A DNA stretch of 64,000 nt from Symsagittifera roscoffensis (lineage: Eukaryota > Xenacoelomorpha > Acoela > Convolutidae), in assembly GCF_963678635.1 (NCBI RefSeq), contig NC_087068.1, forward strand, positions 25,732,318-25,796,317. Reading direction: 5' to 3'. The notes under the pieces are model-generated. The model worked only from the letters and a program-made list of their open reading frames with translations, was not told where the DNA came from and searched no databases. Both the position numbers and the translations under genes were made by a program. Within the stretch, counting starts at the first letter, position 1; every line of letters begins with the position of its first letter. Below are positions 1 to 9,613 of the stretch, one piece after another.

Positions 1-368
1 TAGTTTTGGACTTAGAAACAAAAAAGACACAAATAGACAGGATTGGCATTTAAAACTATTTCTTTGAGTTAATTGTATATGCAGCTTTTCAAACTTGTTT
101 TCTTTTTCAAAGTTAAAAGAAGTTAAAAATGTTTGGCGCCATTCGCAGTCAAATTTTGTTGCTCTTTTAATGAACTTTCAAAAATTGAATCAGCAAACAA
201 ATAGTTAAATTTTAAAAAAGTCAGTTGTTTTTAAGTGAGTTGGAGTTTTTGCCCGTTTGAAACTTGCTGCTTTGTAACGTGTGTTAACAACGAAACAGAT
301 AATATAAAATATTCACTTTAATTATTCGGTTTTTCAAGGTAAAATTTGCATTAGGCTCTCATTTGTTG
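1..368. other. AT-rich stretch, nothing recognised
   Basis: No open frame, repeat or RNA gene stands out before the first R1 repeat copy. Confidence 0.5.
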
Positions 369-861
369 AGCTTATCAGACAAAAGACTATTTAAAAAAAG
401 ACCTGATTGTCTGACTGTCTTTTAAGAACTATGAAGCAGTGTTCGCTTTAAGAAAATGATGAATTTTTCAAAAAAAATAGTTTTGAGTTTTTTTAATCAT
501 CTCCCACAAACAATATAAAATACAAATAGATTTTGCTCCTAGTAAAGTAGAAATTTTGATAAATAGCCTGTTAAAACCAGTTTCAAGCGGTTTCTATGAG
601 GGATTAAATCTCCGAAATATATCACGCGTTAATTGGCCCAAATTGGCAATATCTGCAATCTTTAAACCCTAATAACTTTATGAAAAATAATCACAGATAA
701 AAAAAATCTTTTTAAATTTGAGCCCAGGAAAACAATGGCTATTGGCTGATATAAAAAAAAATTACGTCAATTATTCTTAGTTAAAAATCGAAGTTTGTCT
801 GAAGAAAAAAACCACCCCGAGCACAAATATTCGGTTACTTTCGTAACGAAAGTCGGAACAA
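369..861 (+). mobile_element. R1 repeat, copy a (Helentron-like, non-autonomous)
   Basis: This is a roughly 490-bp non-coding repeat. It shares an ordered series of blocks with copies elsewhere in the window: a start near GCTTATCAG and CTGACTGTCTTTTAA, then AGATTTTGCTCCTAGTAA, then ACGCGTTAATTGG, then TTTAAATTTGAGC, and an end of GAGCACAAATATTCGG...AAAGTCGGAACAA. The hairpin end is eroded here, but the GTCGGAACAA end is intact. It lies head to head with copy b across a spacer of about 109 bp, so a transcript or single strand of the pair could fold on itself. No transposase or helicase is encoded. Assignment to the Helentron class is inferred from the end structure of better copies. Confidence 0.6.
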
Positions 862-970
862 AAACAACTGACAAAAAACTAAAATCCTGTAAATCTAAGA
901 AACATGTTCGGTAGATAATATCAATTTTCAGATAATAACAAAATTAGTTTGATTATAGCCTGTTTTCTTG

Positions 971-1460
971 TTGTTCCGACTTTCCTATTGAAAGTAACGG
1001 AATATTTGTGCTCGGGGTGATTTTTTTCTTTTAACAAATTTTGACTCTTTAACTAGCCATTTTTGACGGAACTTTTTTGTAACACTTAAAAAAATTGTTT
1101 TCGTGAGCTTATGTGTGAAAAATTATTTTTCGTAAAGTTATGGGTGTTTAAAGATTTACATTTTGGCCAATTCGGGACAATTAACGCGCGATATAATTCG
1201 CGCTATTAACGCGTAAGCGGAGATTTACTCCATCTCAGAAATCGTTCCAATTGATTGAAGGAAGCTTATTTGCCATTATTGATTTGTTACCAAGAGCGAA
1301 ATCCATCAATTTGTACTTTACATGGCGTGTAGGAGGTTGATTTTTTTCGGTTGAAAAAATCGTTTTTTATTTTACATTTGTTTTTTTTTCATATTATTAC
1401 TGCTCCATAGATCTTAAAAGGCAGTCAGAACATTTGAGGTTTTGCTCTGATTTGAGCCGT
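971..1460 (-). mobile_element. R1 repeat, copy b (inverted relative to copy a)
   Basis: On the minus strand this copy runs from a CAAATCAGAGC hairpin remnant and GTTCTGACTGCC through to GAGCACAAATATTCCG and GTCGGAACAA. It retains ATGGAGCAGTAATAA, CGCTCTTGGTAACAAATC and GCGCGTTAATTG, which are also seen in the copies at 51797 and 52651. Together with copy a it forms an imperfect inverted repeat with arms of nearly 500 bp. It is non-coding. Confidence 0.6.
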
Positions 1461-2741
1461 TTTGTTTTTTATCATTTGCCAAGGCAAAAGTTTTGAGTTT
1501 TTTTTTCAAAATGTGAGAAGGTAGATAAAAAGATATAACAAAGTCTAAAAATTTTAGCAAAAACTGAAGTTTCAATTAATATGCTGAGTTGTTTTCTGAT
1601 TACTGTTGACTTTTTTGAATGCTACTAAAAGTTGCTTTCCATTATTGGTCGTTTAGAGCAAAGATGCCATAGTGGACTCCTTAAGGGTTGACCCCTCACG
1701 AACCAAAATGTCCTCCTTTGGTATTGTTTTACCAAAAGTGTTTACCCTGCGCATTTGGAGCCAATATTTACAATTTTTGGAAGGGAGCGCGCGTCAAAAC
1801 TTTCCAAAAAGCGCCCAAAAACAAAACATTTTTGACTTGTTCTGTAAAAATTTGCTTGTGGCGCTAAAAACTTTCAAAATAGTGTCTTTATAGTGTTCTG
1901 AGAGCGCTCCGGAAATCAATTCGTTCAGCTTAAAAAAAGGTCGACAAAAAATTAGATCCGACGCTAAATTTAACTAACCTTTTTGTTTCGAAACTTCAGC
2001 AAAACTTTGTACTCGAAAAAATCTCCATCCTAGTGAGTTACAAAGAGCATTGTTTACTCGAGAAACTTTTTCTACCGCAAAAAAAATTCTTTTCCTGGAA
2101 TCTTTTTTTGAATTTTGCCAAACTAAGGTTTCCAGCGGATGTGAAAAATAAGATTAGGCCAAATTTCGTCGTACTAAACTCATTTTTTCAAAACAAAACA
2201 TCAACCCGAAAAGTGAATTGAAAAGCTTACGTTTTAAAATTATGTGAATAAATCTGAAATAATCTGTATATTTCTCTAGAAAATGAATATAGAAAAAAGG
2301 GGTATAAAATATGATTAAAATTGTTGCAAATTAATTTTATTGTTTCTAAAATCAACTAGAAAACGAAACCAAAGAAATGCCAAAAATGGATCTCAATCAA
2401 TTTAGAATCAATTGGTATTGATTGTATGAGCTTGGTTTCTAGAAATTTTATGAAATTAGTCTTGAAGTAACAAAGTGTTTTATTTGCACTATCGAATCTG
2501 ACCTGTTTTGGTTAAGTAGATTGGATTGTTGATGTTGATTAAGGCCACTGCTTTTTGGCGTGCTGCTTCCGGCGACCGAGTAGAACTGGCGTCGGCTTTG
2601 GTGGTTGAAGGCTTGCCGACGTCGCTTTGCGTTTCCAGAGGTCAAATAAGTTGACAGCTCCGAACTGTCTTCGGCTAACAGGTCGAACTGAAAATATATA
2701 ATACGTTTAGTATTGCAATAATCAGAAAACATATTCTATAT
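1461..2741. other. Gene-free stretch with a degenerate hAT-like relic
   Basis: About 1657-1960 resembles the interior of the hAT element at 2742-3212 in the same orientation. It shares the order CTCCT..AGGG.TTGACCC, then CCTCCTTTGGTA, then a GGAAGGGAGCGCGCG block with AAAAAGCGCCCAAAAAC, then AATCAATTCG...GGTCGAC. Its ends are lost. The short open frames here are not convincing genes. Confidence 0.4.
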
Positions 2742-3212
2742 CAGGGGCGGATTTAGGAGGGCGGGGGCGGGGTGGAAGCCCCCTTCCCTCAGGGAATCGA
2801 CCCACTGCCAGCCCAAAGGGTCCCCCTTTGGTACTTTTTAAGAATTCTATTTTTGGCCGACCAACCCTAAAATTTTTCTAAAGGTAGTGCTTTTTAAGAA
2901 TTCTATTTTTGGCCGATCAACACTTAAAATTTTTCTTAAGGCGTTTTCCTAAAAATGTTTGAACAAGAAATCTATTTTTGAAAGGGAGCGCCCGCCAAAA
3001 AAAAAACATTTTTTTGTCAAAATTTTCCAGAAAGTGCCCAAAAACGGCTTTTTTACCTGTTTTTTCTTATTTTCCTTTTCCTGCGGCGCAGAAAATTTGG
3101 ACAAAAAGCGTCTTTTTACTGCTTGGCACAGCTCGGAAAATCAATTTGGTCGACCAAAAAAATCCGCTCCACAGCCCCCCCCCCCCTCGAGAAAATCATA
3201 GATCCGCCCATG
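2742..3212 (+). mobile_element. Non-autonomous hAT element (MITE) with 8-bp target duplication
   Basis: The element is 471 bp. It starts CAGGGGCGGATTTAGG and ends, on the other strand, CATGGGCGGATCTATG. Identical 8-bp copies of TTCTATAT flank it directly (2734-2741 and 3213-3220). An 8-bp duplication and CA(G/T)GG-type inverted ends are the signature of the hAT superfamily. There is no transposase frame, so it must have been moved in trans. Other, more damaged copies of the same GGCGGATTTAGG element occur at about 1657, 9614, 25776, 28733, 29465, 30170 and 31720. The clean target duplication makes this the best-bounded DNA transposon in the window. Confidence 0.85.
2834..2941. repeat. Two-copy tandem repeat inside the hAT MITE, about 53 bp each
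   Basis: The block TTTTTAAGAATTCTATTTTT followed by GGCCGA(C/T)CAAC and AAAATTTTTCT occurs twice in succession with a few differences. It is internal to the hAT element and probably arose by slippage or unequal exchange. Confidence 0.7.
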
Positions 3213-3362
3213 TTCTATATCGAATAAAAAAGACAATAACCAAGAAAAGTAGAAAAAATTAAAACAAAAAACTTAAGACAAATTTAAAGCTCATTTCTTA
3301 ATTTTTAAAAGGTCAAAATAAGGGGCCGATAGATCAAAATTGTATTTTTATGAGTTAAAACT

Positions 3363-3573
3363 TGATAAAATGTTCCTTTGTTACAGCTAATTCTACTTAG
3401 TTACAGATAAAATGTGTTTAAAAAGTGAATTAATCTCAAAGTTAAAACATTAAAAAGTGAGAGAGCATTCTCTCCGCCGGAGAGAATGAACATAACAAGG
3501 TCAAATCTAAACTAACCAGTTAAAGTAATTTAAGATTAATTAAATGAAATAAGAAAGAATGGTATGATTCGCA
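3363..3573 (-). repeat. 3' LTR of Ty3/gypsy element 1
   Basis: This 211-bp LTR is bounded by TG and CA. It matches the other LTR apart from about three substitutions (GTTAC/GTAAC, ATTCTA/ATTTTA, AACCAG/AACTAG). A polypurine tract abuts it on the internal side, which identifies it as the 3' LTR of a minus-strand element. Confidence 0.93.
3466..3488. other. Perfect 11-bp inverted repeat in the LTR
   Basis: CATTCTCTCCG, one C, then CGGAGAGAATG. The same 23-bp palindrome is at 9455-9477 in the other LTR. It could be an RNA hairpin near the 3' end of the transcript or a dyad protein-binding site. It is the most GC-rich part of an otherwise AT-rich LTR. Its function is unknown. Confidence 0.85.
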
Positions 3574-3574
3574 A

Positions 3575-3586
3575 CATTCCCCTTTG
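3575..3586 (-). other. Polypurine tract of element 1
   Basis: On the minus strand the sequence CAAAGGGGAATG lies directly before the 3' LTR start TTGCGAATC. This is where plus-strand DNA synthesis is primed in LTR retroelements. Confidence 0.8.
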
Positions 3587-4006
3587 TGGGAAAAAAAATT
3601 AAACTACTATATGCTACAATACGTAACAGGATAACTGACCCTTTTTCTCCCCCTAAAGGAGTTCACCGAGGAATTGAAAAATTAAGTACTGCCCAATACA
3701 ACAGTAAAATTTTAGTGCTCCGAAGGAGTGACTGATTAGAAAGTGCAATAGCACAATTCATGATTCGGTCGGATTATAATCAATGACTACAAAATTAGAT
3801 AGATTCTAACTGCACTGTAATGAAGTACTAATAAAAAGTATTAAAGTCTAAATGCGAGTTTTTGTTTTAGTTTAACTGCCCCCATCCATAAATTTCTCTA
3901 ACTCCGCGTTGAAAATTTCACTATCCAAATCTATATAGTTGTCAAAACTATTCACAGCGTCTCTCAGGGATTCATCAGTGGAGATAAGAGAGATTTGTTC
4001 TGAGGA
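3587..4006. other. Element 1, 3' untranslated region
   Basis: This stretch lies between the stop of the Pol tail frame and the polypurine tract. No env-like frame, membrane segment or other coding signal is visible. Confidence 0.6.
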
Positions 4007-4660
4007 TCAGGAGATCACTGAGCCGGATGTACATTCTTCCGATTGGATGTCAAAAATCGGAGTTTGGATATCCGAGGGATTCTTTGTATTGATTTGTGTG
4101 AAGGAGCCCGAACTGTCGTTTTCGTCCAGAGGTATTGGGTTTTTCGCGGAGCCTGGTTGGTTTTCGTTCTCATCTATAATATCTATGTACAACCTTTTAC
4201 CATAGAATTGGGGAGGTTTAACATTTCGACTCGAACGTCTTAATTTAAAATCATTACCGGTGATAATGGTCTCCTTTGGATGCCTTTCCTCAGAAATCGC
4301 GTTTTCATCAGAGGAGTCTTCTATTTCGAAAATTGGAAATTCGACAGGATTTTCTCCCTCCGATTCCTTCGTTGTATCCAACGGAGCGTTCGGGCCCTCC
4401 GATGTCGCTGTAGTAGAAGGTTTGCTAGGTGAGTGTGAAGTAGTTTGGGCTGCTGGTTTTATACTGATTGGACATTCCGCTGAGTCCATCGATTGAGGTT
4501 GTTCGTCTAAAATCTCAGATTTTATAGTAGTTTGATATGTTTGAGGATCTAATGATGAGGTAGGTTCTTCGTCGAAGATTTAGACTTTGGAATGGCGATG
4601 TCCGATTTTCTAATGATTTTTCCGTCGGATAGTTCAATCATAGATTTTGTTGAGTTTATT
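4007..4660 (-). pseudogene. Pol C-terminal tail of element 1 (downstream of integrase)
   Basis: The open part (4007-4489, 160 residues) is acidic and rich in Ser, Pro and Glu. It contains LRRSSRNVKPPQFYGKR near residue 83. A basic RRS.R..(K)PP..(F/Y)G motif in the tail after integrase is common in one branch of Ty3/gypsy Pol proteins, and a matching motif ends element 2. Upstream, from about 4490 to 4660, the frame continues with at least one shift relative to the integrase C-terminus. The tail is likely disordered. Its role is unknown; chromatin or nucleic-acid contact is a guess. Confidence 0.7.
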
Positions 4661-4678
4661 ATTTTCTGACCCAGTTGT

Positions 4679-5101
4679 TTATAGAAAGGATTTCCGTTTA
4701 TACTTACATTGGTCTTTCGAAGTAAAATTACCTTTAAACGGGCTGTTTAGAGACACTCGGGAAGATGAAGATTTTGAAGCTGTAGGGTGGTCTGAATCGT
4801 AACCTTTCTCATGTGGTGACTGGTTCTTCTTTGGTAGTAGACAGTCTTTGTACCCGTCTTCTATCCGATGGTCAGCGTTCCAGTCGAGGGCCCTTTCTTT
4901 GCTTAAGATCGACTTCCCTTTGACTAAAAATCCACCGGTTACTTTACTAGATGCCAATTGTTTCCAGATCGTGTTCGGTTTTCTATTAAAATGTATTTCG
5001 AACGGTGAACATTTTATTTTTGATTGAAAGGAAGATCGTAAGTTCCAAATGATTTTGTAGATAGCGAATTGTAATGTAGGTTTTTGTTGTTCTAGTGACA
5101 T
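4679..5101 (-). pseudogene. Integrase C-terminal part, element 1
   Basis: The frame reads through the end of the integrase core, with the SPFEIHFNRKPNTIWKQL segment near residues 32-49 following an IIWNLRSS helix. This segment is typical of Ty3/gypsy integrases just after the catalytic core, where residues I.WN.R....G..PFE..F.R.PN are conserved. After residue 60 the sequence becomes charged and Ser-rich, the linker to the tail. The frame is separated from the upstream core by stops and frameshifts, and from the tail by another, so it cannot make a full protein. Confidence 0.75.
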
Positions 5102-5347
5102 TGCTAATAATTTAATTTTTACAGTATGAACAAGTTTTTCTACAAGGCCGTTAGAACGATGGTCCCCAACTGTACAAAATTTTAATTGACATTAAAAGAA
5201 TTACAAAACACTTTAAAATCCTGACTAGTAAAACAGAATGCGAGTTAGGAATCTCATGGAGGTGAAAATAATCTTGAAGGAATTCGATTACCGTGTTTGA
5301 TGACGTTGAGGATGTAATTTTAGCTGATGGAAATTTTGAGAAACGGT
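5102..5347 (-). pseudogene. Degraded integrase catalytic core, element 1
   Basis: Between the zinc-binding part and the integrase C-terminus, the minus strand holds short fragments in changing frames. An example is a segment after YYV where the first strand of the core should continue. Several stops and frame changes break it. The catalytic D,D35E triad cannot be read in one frame. Confidence 0.6.
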
Positions 5348-5950
5348 CTATACATAATAAAATGTTTTATTCTTTCCCCAGGTATTATCTAATGGGCCAA
5401 CGAAATTGAGGTTAAGTTCCTCGTTAGGTTCAGATAAAGCGGGAAGTTCGCTAGTTTGTGTGGTAGGTATAATGCCTTTTATTTTCTTACCAATTTGAGT
5501 GCATTGAGTACAGTTAATCCCATGGAAGTAGATCTGCCGGTTTATGTGAGGCCACCAAATATGTTGTGCTAAGTATTTCATACCGAATTGGCCAGGGTGG
5601 GATTCGTGTAAAGTTTTTGAAACCGCGTTTTGAAGTGTAAAAGGAATAACCAATTTTCCATCCATATATAATAATCCGTCGGTTTTGTGAAAGTCTTTCG
5701 AAAATTGGTACAGGTAACGGGAATTTGCATTGATGCTTTTTACTTTGTTCTGGAGAGCTTTCACGATTGGGCTTAGAATTTTGTCGTCTTCTGTTAGTAA
5801 TGCGACGAACTTTTCGTTAAATAACGTATTTAGATCCAAAGGTCTTTCGGGTAACTTGAGATTTTCTCGATATTTTGTTACTAATTTTTTGTGTTCAGAA
5901 GAAATTCGGAAATCGATTGAGACCTGTATCCGGAGGTAGAAGGATTAACT
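5348..5950 (-). pseudogene. Integrase zinc-binding domain and start of core, element 1
   Basis: The frame is open from about 5950, and the recognisable part begins near 5839. It carries the HHCC zinc-binding module: LHESHPGQFGMK (two His), a WWPHI segment, then CTQC. This is followed by LNLNFVGPL where active integrases usually have an Asp before F.GPL. Here that position reads Asn, so the first catalytic Asp appears lost. The frame then stops just after TFYYV. Integrase would join the cDNA to host DNA; this copy cannot. Confidence 0.85.
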
Positions 5951-6174
5951 TAAATTTGGTTATTAAACATATTTACCCTATTTATAAGTTTAAAATCCGA
6001 AGGATTACTAATTAAACTACTATTTAGAATTAAGAAAGCTGAATTTAGAAAATAAAAGCTGAATTTGATAAAAAGATTTTAGTAGGATCAGTATTTGAAA
6101 AGTCCGAGGGAATGCATTTGGAGTTATAGAGTTCTGTTCTATATTGCTTTTGATTGCAAATTAGAATGGAAGAA
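5951..6174 (-). pseudogene. Eroded linker between RNase H and integrase, element 1
   Basis: All minus-strand frames contain stops here. By position it is the connection between RNase H and the integrase zinc module. Confidence 0.5.
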
Positions 6175-7694
6175 TTAATGAAATTCAACGCTGTAATTAT
6201 TAAGTGGTTGGCGTAATCTCGTGTAATTGGAGTTTTCCGATATTGAGCTAATTGAATTACCTAATGAATTGTCGTTATCCAACGGATTGAGTGCGTTATA
6301 TATTTTTTTGGTAGTTGCAACTACGAATTCTTCATCGTAATGTGATGGGGGTATTGTCTTTCCCGAAGGAGATCTTGAAATTAGGTCATTAAAACCCATG
6401 TCTTTTCCTGCTAAATGCTTTATAGTAAATGGTAAAAGACGATATACCCATCTTGTCAATCGACTATGATACGTTTTGTTTCCGTGATTAGGTGACAAAG
6501 CGGAAAAGAGAGCTTTGTGGTCGGTAATAATTTCAAATTCTGAGCCGTAGAGATAATTTTTGTAATGTTCCACCGCCTATACTACTCCTAATAACTCTAA
6601 TTCGTTTGTTGAATATTTGGATTCGTGGGGATTTAAAAATCTTGAAGCAAACGATACTGTTTTCCAGTCGTTCCCGTAGATTTGTTCGAGGGATGCACCT
6701 AACCCGTTATGTGAAGCGTCGATTTTTACTCTCGTGGATCTTTTAACGTCGAAGTGAGTGTTTTCTGTAAGATTGATTGTTTCTAGTTTTATCTTATCGA
6801 ACGCTTTTGTATGAACTCCATTCCAAAGGAAAATTGACTTCTTGTTTAAAAGAGGTCTTAACGGGCTTCCGAGGGATGCTAGATTGGGTAAGAATTTGAC
6901 GTACTGATTAGTTGATCCGAAGAATGAACTTAATTCCTTTAGATTTTTTGGAATTGGGATGTCTTTAATCGCTTTGGTTGTATCGATTAGTGGAGCGATT
7001 CCAGATTTCGATATTTTAAAACCGAGCCATTCAATCTCTTTTTGGAAAAATTTGCATTTCGACCATTTAACTGCGAAATTGTAACTGTCTAACGTTGATA
7101 AAATTTTATAAACAATTTTCTTGTGGTCAATAAAACTTCCTTTGGAAGCGACTAAAATGTCGTCTAGGTAACAATTGGTAAAAGGAATATATCCCAGTGT
7201 TGAGTCCATGACTCTAAGAAATTCATTGGGCATATCGCCGAATCCATAACAACCAGTTAAAAATTGATATCGGCCCGTTATATCTCCGCCTACCAGGCTA
7301 AAATTGCATTGACTGCTAGTAAAATTGTCTAACGAAAGTTGGCTATATGCATTCTTTAGATCTAGATTGGTGAACCACACTTCTCCGGCGGAATTGTTAG
7401 AAATTTGAGCCGCTACATTATCCACTAATTCATGTATGTTGGGCATCTGGTATTTGTTCTTGTAAATTTGTTTGTTGATAAATTTTGAATCTAGGGCTAA
7501 CTTTATCGATTTGTCCTTTTTACAAGTGATAACTATCGGACTAATAAATCTGTCCTCGTCACAATTTTCTAATTTTTTGATATGTCTTTCGGATTTGAGT
7601 CTGATCAATTCTGTTTTTACTGAATCCAGTAAATGTAATGGGACTTGCCTGCCCTTTAGTTGAATTGGCTTTAGTGGTTCGTGAAAAAGTGTTA
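6175..7694 (-). pseudogene. Reverse transcriptase and RNase H, element 1
   Basis: Frame 6577-7608 gives 343 residues and is open upstream to about 7690. RT motifs are intact: LDLKNAYSQL (first catalytic Asp, residue 83), GCYGFGDMP, and YLDDILVAS (second and third Asp, residues 149-150), then WLGFKISKSG and the thumb/connection. RNase H starts at KIDASHNGLGASLEQ (Asp 297) with NELELL near the end. A TAG at 6577-6579 replaces the expected Trp codon, then the same frame continues (6175-6573) through ITDHKAL and RLTRWVYRLLPF to the end of RNase H. A single-base loss in an A run near 7695 separates it from the protease frame. Enzyme active-site residues are kept although the protein is broken, consistent with recent inactivation. 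Confidence 0.93.
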
Positions 7695-8603
7695 TTTTTG
7701 TTTGATTTTTATTTTTCCAAGCCGAAGGAATAGTTGTTTGAAAGTCTTGGAAATCATATCTATTTCATTCTCTTTGTCAAGTGTTGTGATTGAATTCATA
7801 AACTTACAAGTTTTCTTGTTGATTTGTAGCGGGTAATGTTTCTGTGAAACTTCGATTCCCACTTTTGGAAAATTGTCGTTTCCCAAGATGTTTATTTCAT
7901 GTCCTTTTGTTAGGAAGAAGTGTGGTTCTTTATGAGACAATCCGTTTGAGAAAATGGGAACGATTACTTTTCCAGTGATATTTATTGCATTGTTCGTAAA
8001 TCCGCAGTAAAATTCTTTAGTCGCTTGGTCCACTGGATATATCTTCACATAAGGGTCTCGTAACTTCAACTCGTGTAGGGCGTTTTGTTTAAGGAAACTC
8101 ACAGGGCTAGCTGAATCCACCTGTATATTGAAAATTACTTGGTTTTCGTTTCCTAGGCCGATGTTTAATAGTTTCTTCAATTCCTTTCCTTGATCGTCGT
8201 GGATAGTTGTTACGTTTAATACATAGTAATCATTGTTATCGCTCTTTCCGGACTCCGACCATGCGTTGATTACTCCACAGCATTCTATATTAGCGCGGTC
8301 GTTATTTACATCCGATTGTTCCGAAGGATATTTACAATCTGTATTATTTACAATTTGACTATCCACAATATTAACATTTTTACGGCGTGATTTACAGAGT
8401 CTAGTAAAATGTGCTCGATATTTACAAGTCGTACAGGTCGTATCTTTTGCGGGGCAAACTGCCAGATGTCCTTTGGTGAAATTTCCGCTGCATTTCATAC
8501 ACGTGTTGTTCCTTTCGATATTTTGCGTAGGTTCTCTTTTTACATTAAAATGATTAAAAGATTTATTGGAAGGGTATCCGTTGGATTTAAAAGTACTCGT
8601 CAT
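7692..8603 (-). pseudogene. Nucleocapsid zinc knuckles and aspartic protease, element 1
   Basis: This 303-residue frame opens with two zinc knuckles: C35-x2-C38...H46-x3-C50 and a canonical C57-x2-C60-x4-H65-x4-C70. These bind the RNA genome. The retropepsin domain follows: FNIQVDSASPVSFL has D-S-A at 163-165 where DTG/DSG is usual, and INILGND (238-243) matches the ILGRD flap-end motif. The start ATG overlaps the upstream gag stop as ATGA. This may be a -1 shift or reinitiation point, or simply a base lost from the AAAA run just before it. I favour loss, because a similar A-run loss breaks the frame at its other end (near 7695). Confidence 0.88.
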
Positions 8604-9352
8604 TTTAATGTGGTTGTTATTCCTTTTTCATCGATCAAGGCCACCTTTAAAGCTTCTAGTGGGGGTAGAGTTTCCGTAGGAAGTTTCCGTTGGATGTCCG
8701 AGTTCTTCATATTATTGATAAATATATCTCGAATCCACTTGTCTTCTCCTGTGGGAATATCACATCTTTTTGCCATTTCTGCGAGTGCTCCCCAGAATTG
8801 TTCTAGCGATTCTCTGTCTCTCTGTTTTCTATTCAACAGCTTGTGTCTTTCGAAGGTTATGTTTGTCTTTCTCACAAAGGCTATAGACAAATTTTCCCAG
8901 AATTCTTTGAAAGAAATTTGCAGAACTTTAATTCTCATGAACTTTTGGCTGAATTTTTTCTTTCCTTCGTTTCCGAGGGCCAAATAAAGTATGGACCTGA
9001 GTTTTTTGCCCGCCTCTTCTAGTCTCATGCCGTTGAATTTCTTAGTTTCTGACTTTATTGAGGCCATTTCTTCATCGTCGTACCTCTTTTGCTCACGGAT
9101 GTTCCTCTCAAAGCGAGATGTTTTTTGAGAATCAGATTCGCTTTCCGGTGGATTTTCTAGTGTTGGAGGGAGTGGGTGATATCGTTCCGTTGGATTGAAA
9201 AATTTTTCGATATCGATGTTTTCCTTTGCGGTTATTGCTAGTTGAAATAAGTCGCTCCACTCTTCTCAAGGAATTGGTGGGTCCACCGTGTGGTTTTGCT
9301 AGAATGAAGGTATACTTCTCACGTTTGATTCGTTACTGTTTGACTGCGCCAT
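8600..9352 (-). pseudogene. Gag of element 1, two in-frame stops
   Basis: From the ATG at 9350-9352 the frame is 251 codons. It is broken by TAG at 9299-9301 and TGA at 9266-9268, both near the N-terminus, then open to 8600. The C-terminal 155 residues carry the retrotransposon Gag capsid-like fold: FKEFWENLSIAF, then RESLEQFWGALAEMAKRC, then WIRDIFINNMKNSDIQRKL. A short QNHTVDPPIP...EEW segment after the first stop has a counterpart (FWNARTPEPPTYWEEW) in element 2, confirming that the frame before residue 100 was once coding. The ATG lies inside the primer-binding site. A shortened product from the internal ATG at 9065-9067 is conceivable. Confidence 0.88.
9342..9351 (-). promoter_or_regulatory. 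Primer-binding site, tRNA-Ser type
   Basis: On the minus strand TGGCGCAGTC begins immediately after the 5' LTR. It complements GACTGCGCCA, the 3' end expected for eukaryotic tRNA-Ser with CCA. The 17.6/297 group of insect Ty3/gypsy elements uses the same kind of site. The first base pairs of the site are the TGG of ATGGCG, so the site also encodes the first residues of Gag. Confidence 0.85.
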
Positions 9353-9562
9353 GATAAAATGTTCCTTTGTAACAGCTAATTTTACTTAGTTACAGATAAA
9401 ATGTGTTTAAAAAGTGAATTAATCTCAAAGTTAAAACATTAAAAAGTGAGAGAGCATTCTCTCCGCCGGAGAGAATGAACATAACAAGGTCAAATCTAAA
9501 CTAACTAGTTAAAGTAATTTAAGATTAATTAAATGAAATAAGAAAGAATGGTATGATTCGCA
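9352..9562 (-). repeat. 5' LTR of Ty3/gypsy element 1
   Basis: This 211-bp LTR starts TGCGAATC and ends TTTATCA on the minus strand. It is adjacent to the primer-binding site. It should carry the promoter and the polyadenylation site, but no clear TATA box can be named with confidence. Confidence 0.93.
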
Positions 9563-9613
9563 ATGAGCGTGCTTCACATATTTATCAAATAATATTTAGT
9601 CTTGCTGAGCTAG

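Larger units (their letters stand above)
3363..9562 (-). mobile_element. Ty3/gypsy LTR retrotransposon 1, decayed copy
   Basis: A 6200-bp element lies between two 211-bp direct LTRs. Reading the minus strand, the order is 5' LTR, primer-binding site, gag, zinc knuckles and protease, reverse transcriptase, RNase H, integrase, a Pol C-terminal tail, polypurine tract and 3' LTR. The RT-RNase H-integrase order defines Ty3/gypsy (Metaviridae). The LTRs differ at only about three sites, so insertion is recent relative to the second element, yet the coding frames contain several stops and single-base shifts. No matching 4-6 bp target duplication is found next to the LTR ends (AACT on one side, ATGA on the other). 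No env-like frame follows the integrase. Confidence 0.93.

Noticed and set aside
3574-4006. Possible env gene after integrase in element 1
   Set aside because: No frame long enough for an envelope protein, no signal peptide or membrane anchor; the only frame is the Pol tail.
8409-8987. 192-codon plus-strand open frame
   Set aside because: It is the antisense shadow of the gag capsid region of element 1, which has clear family motifs on the minus strand.
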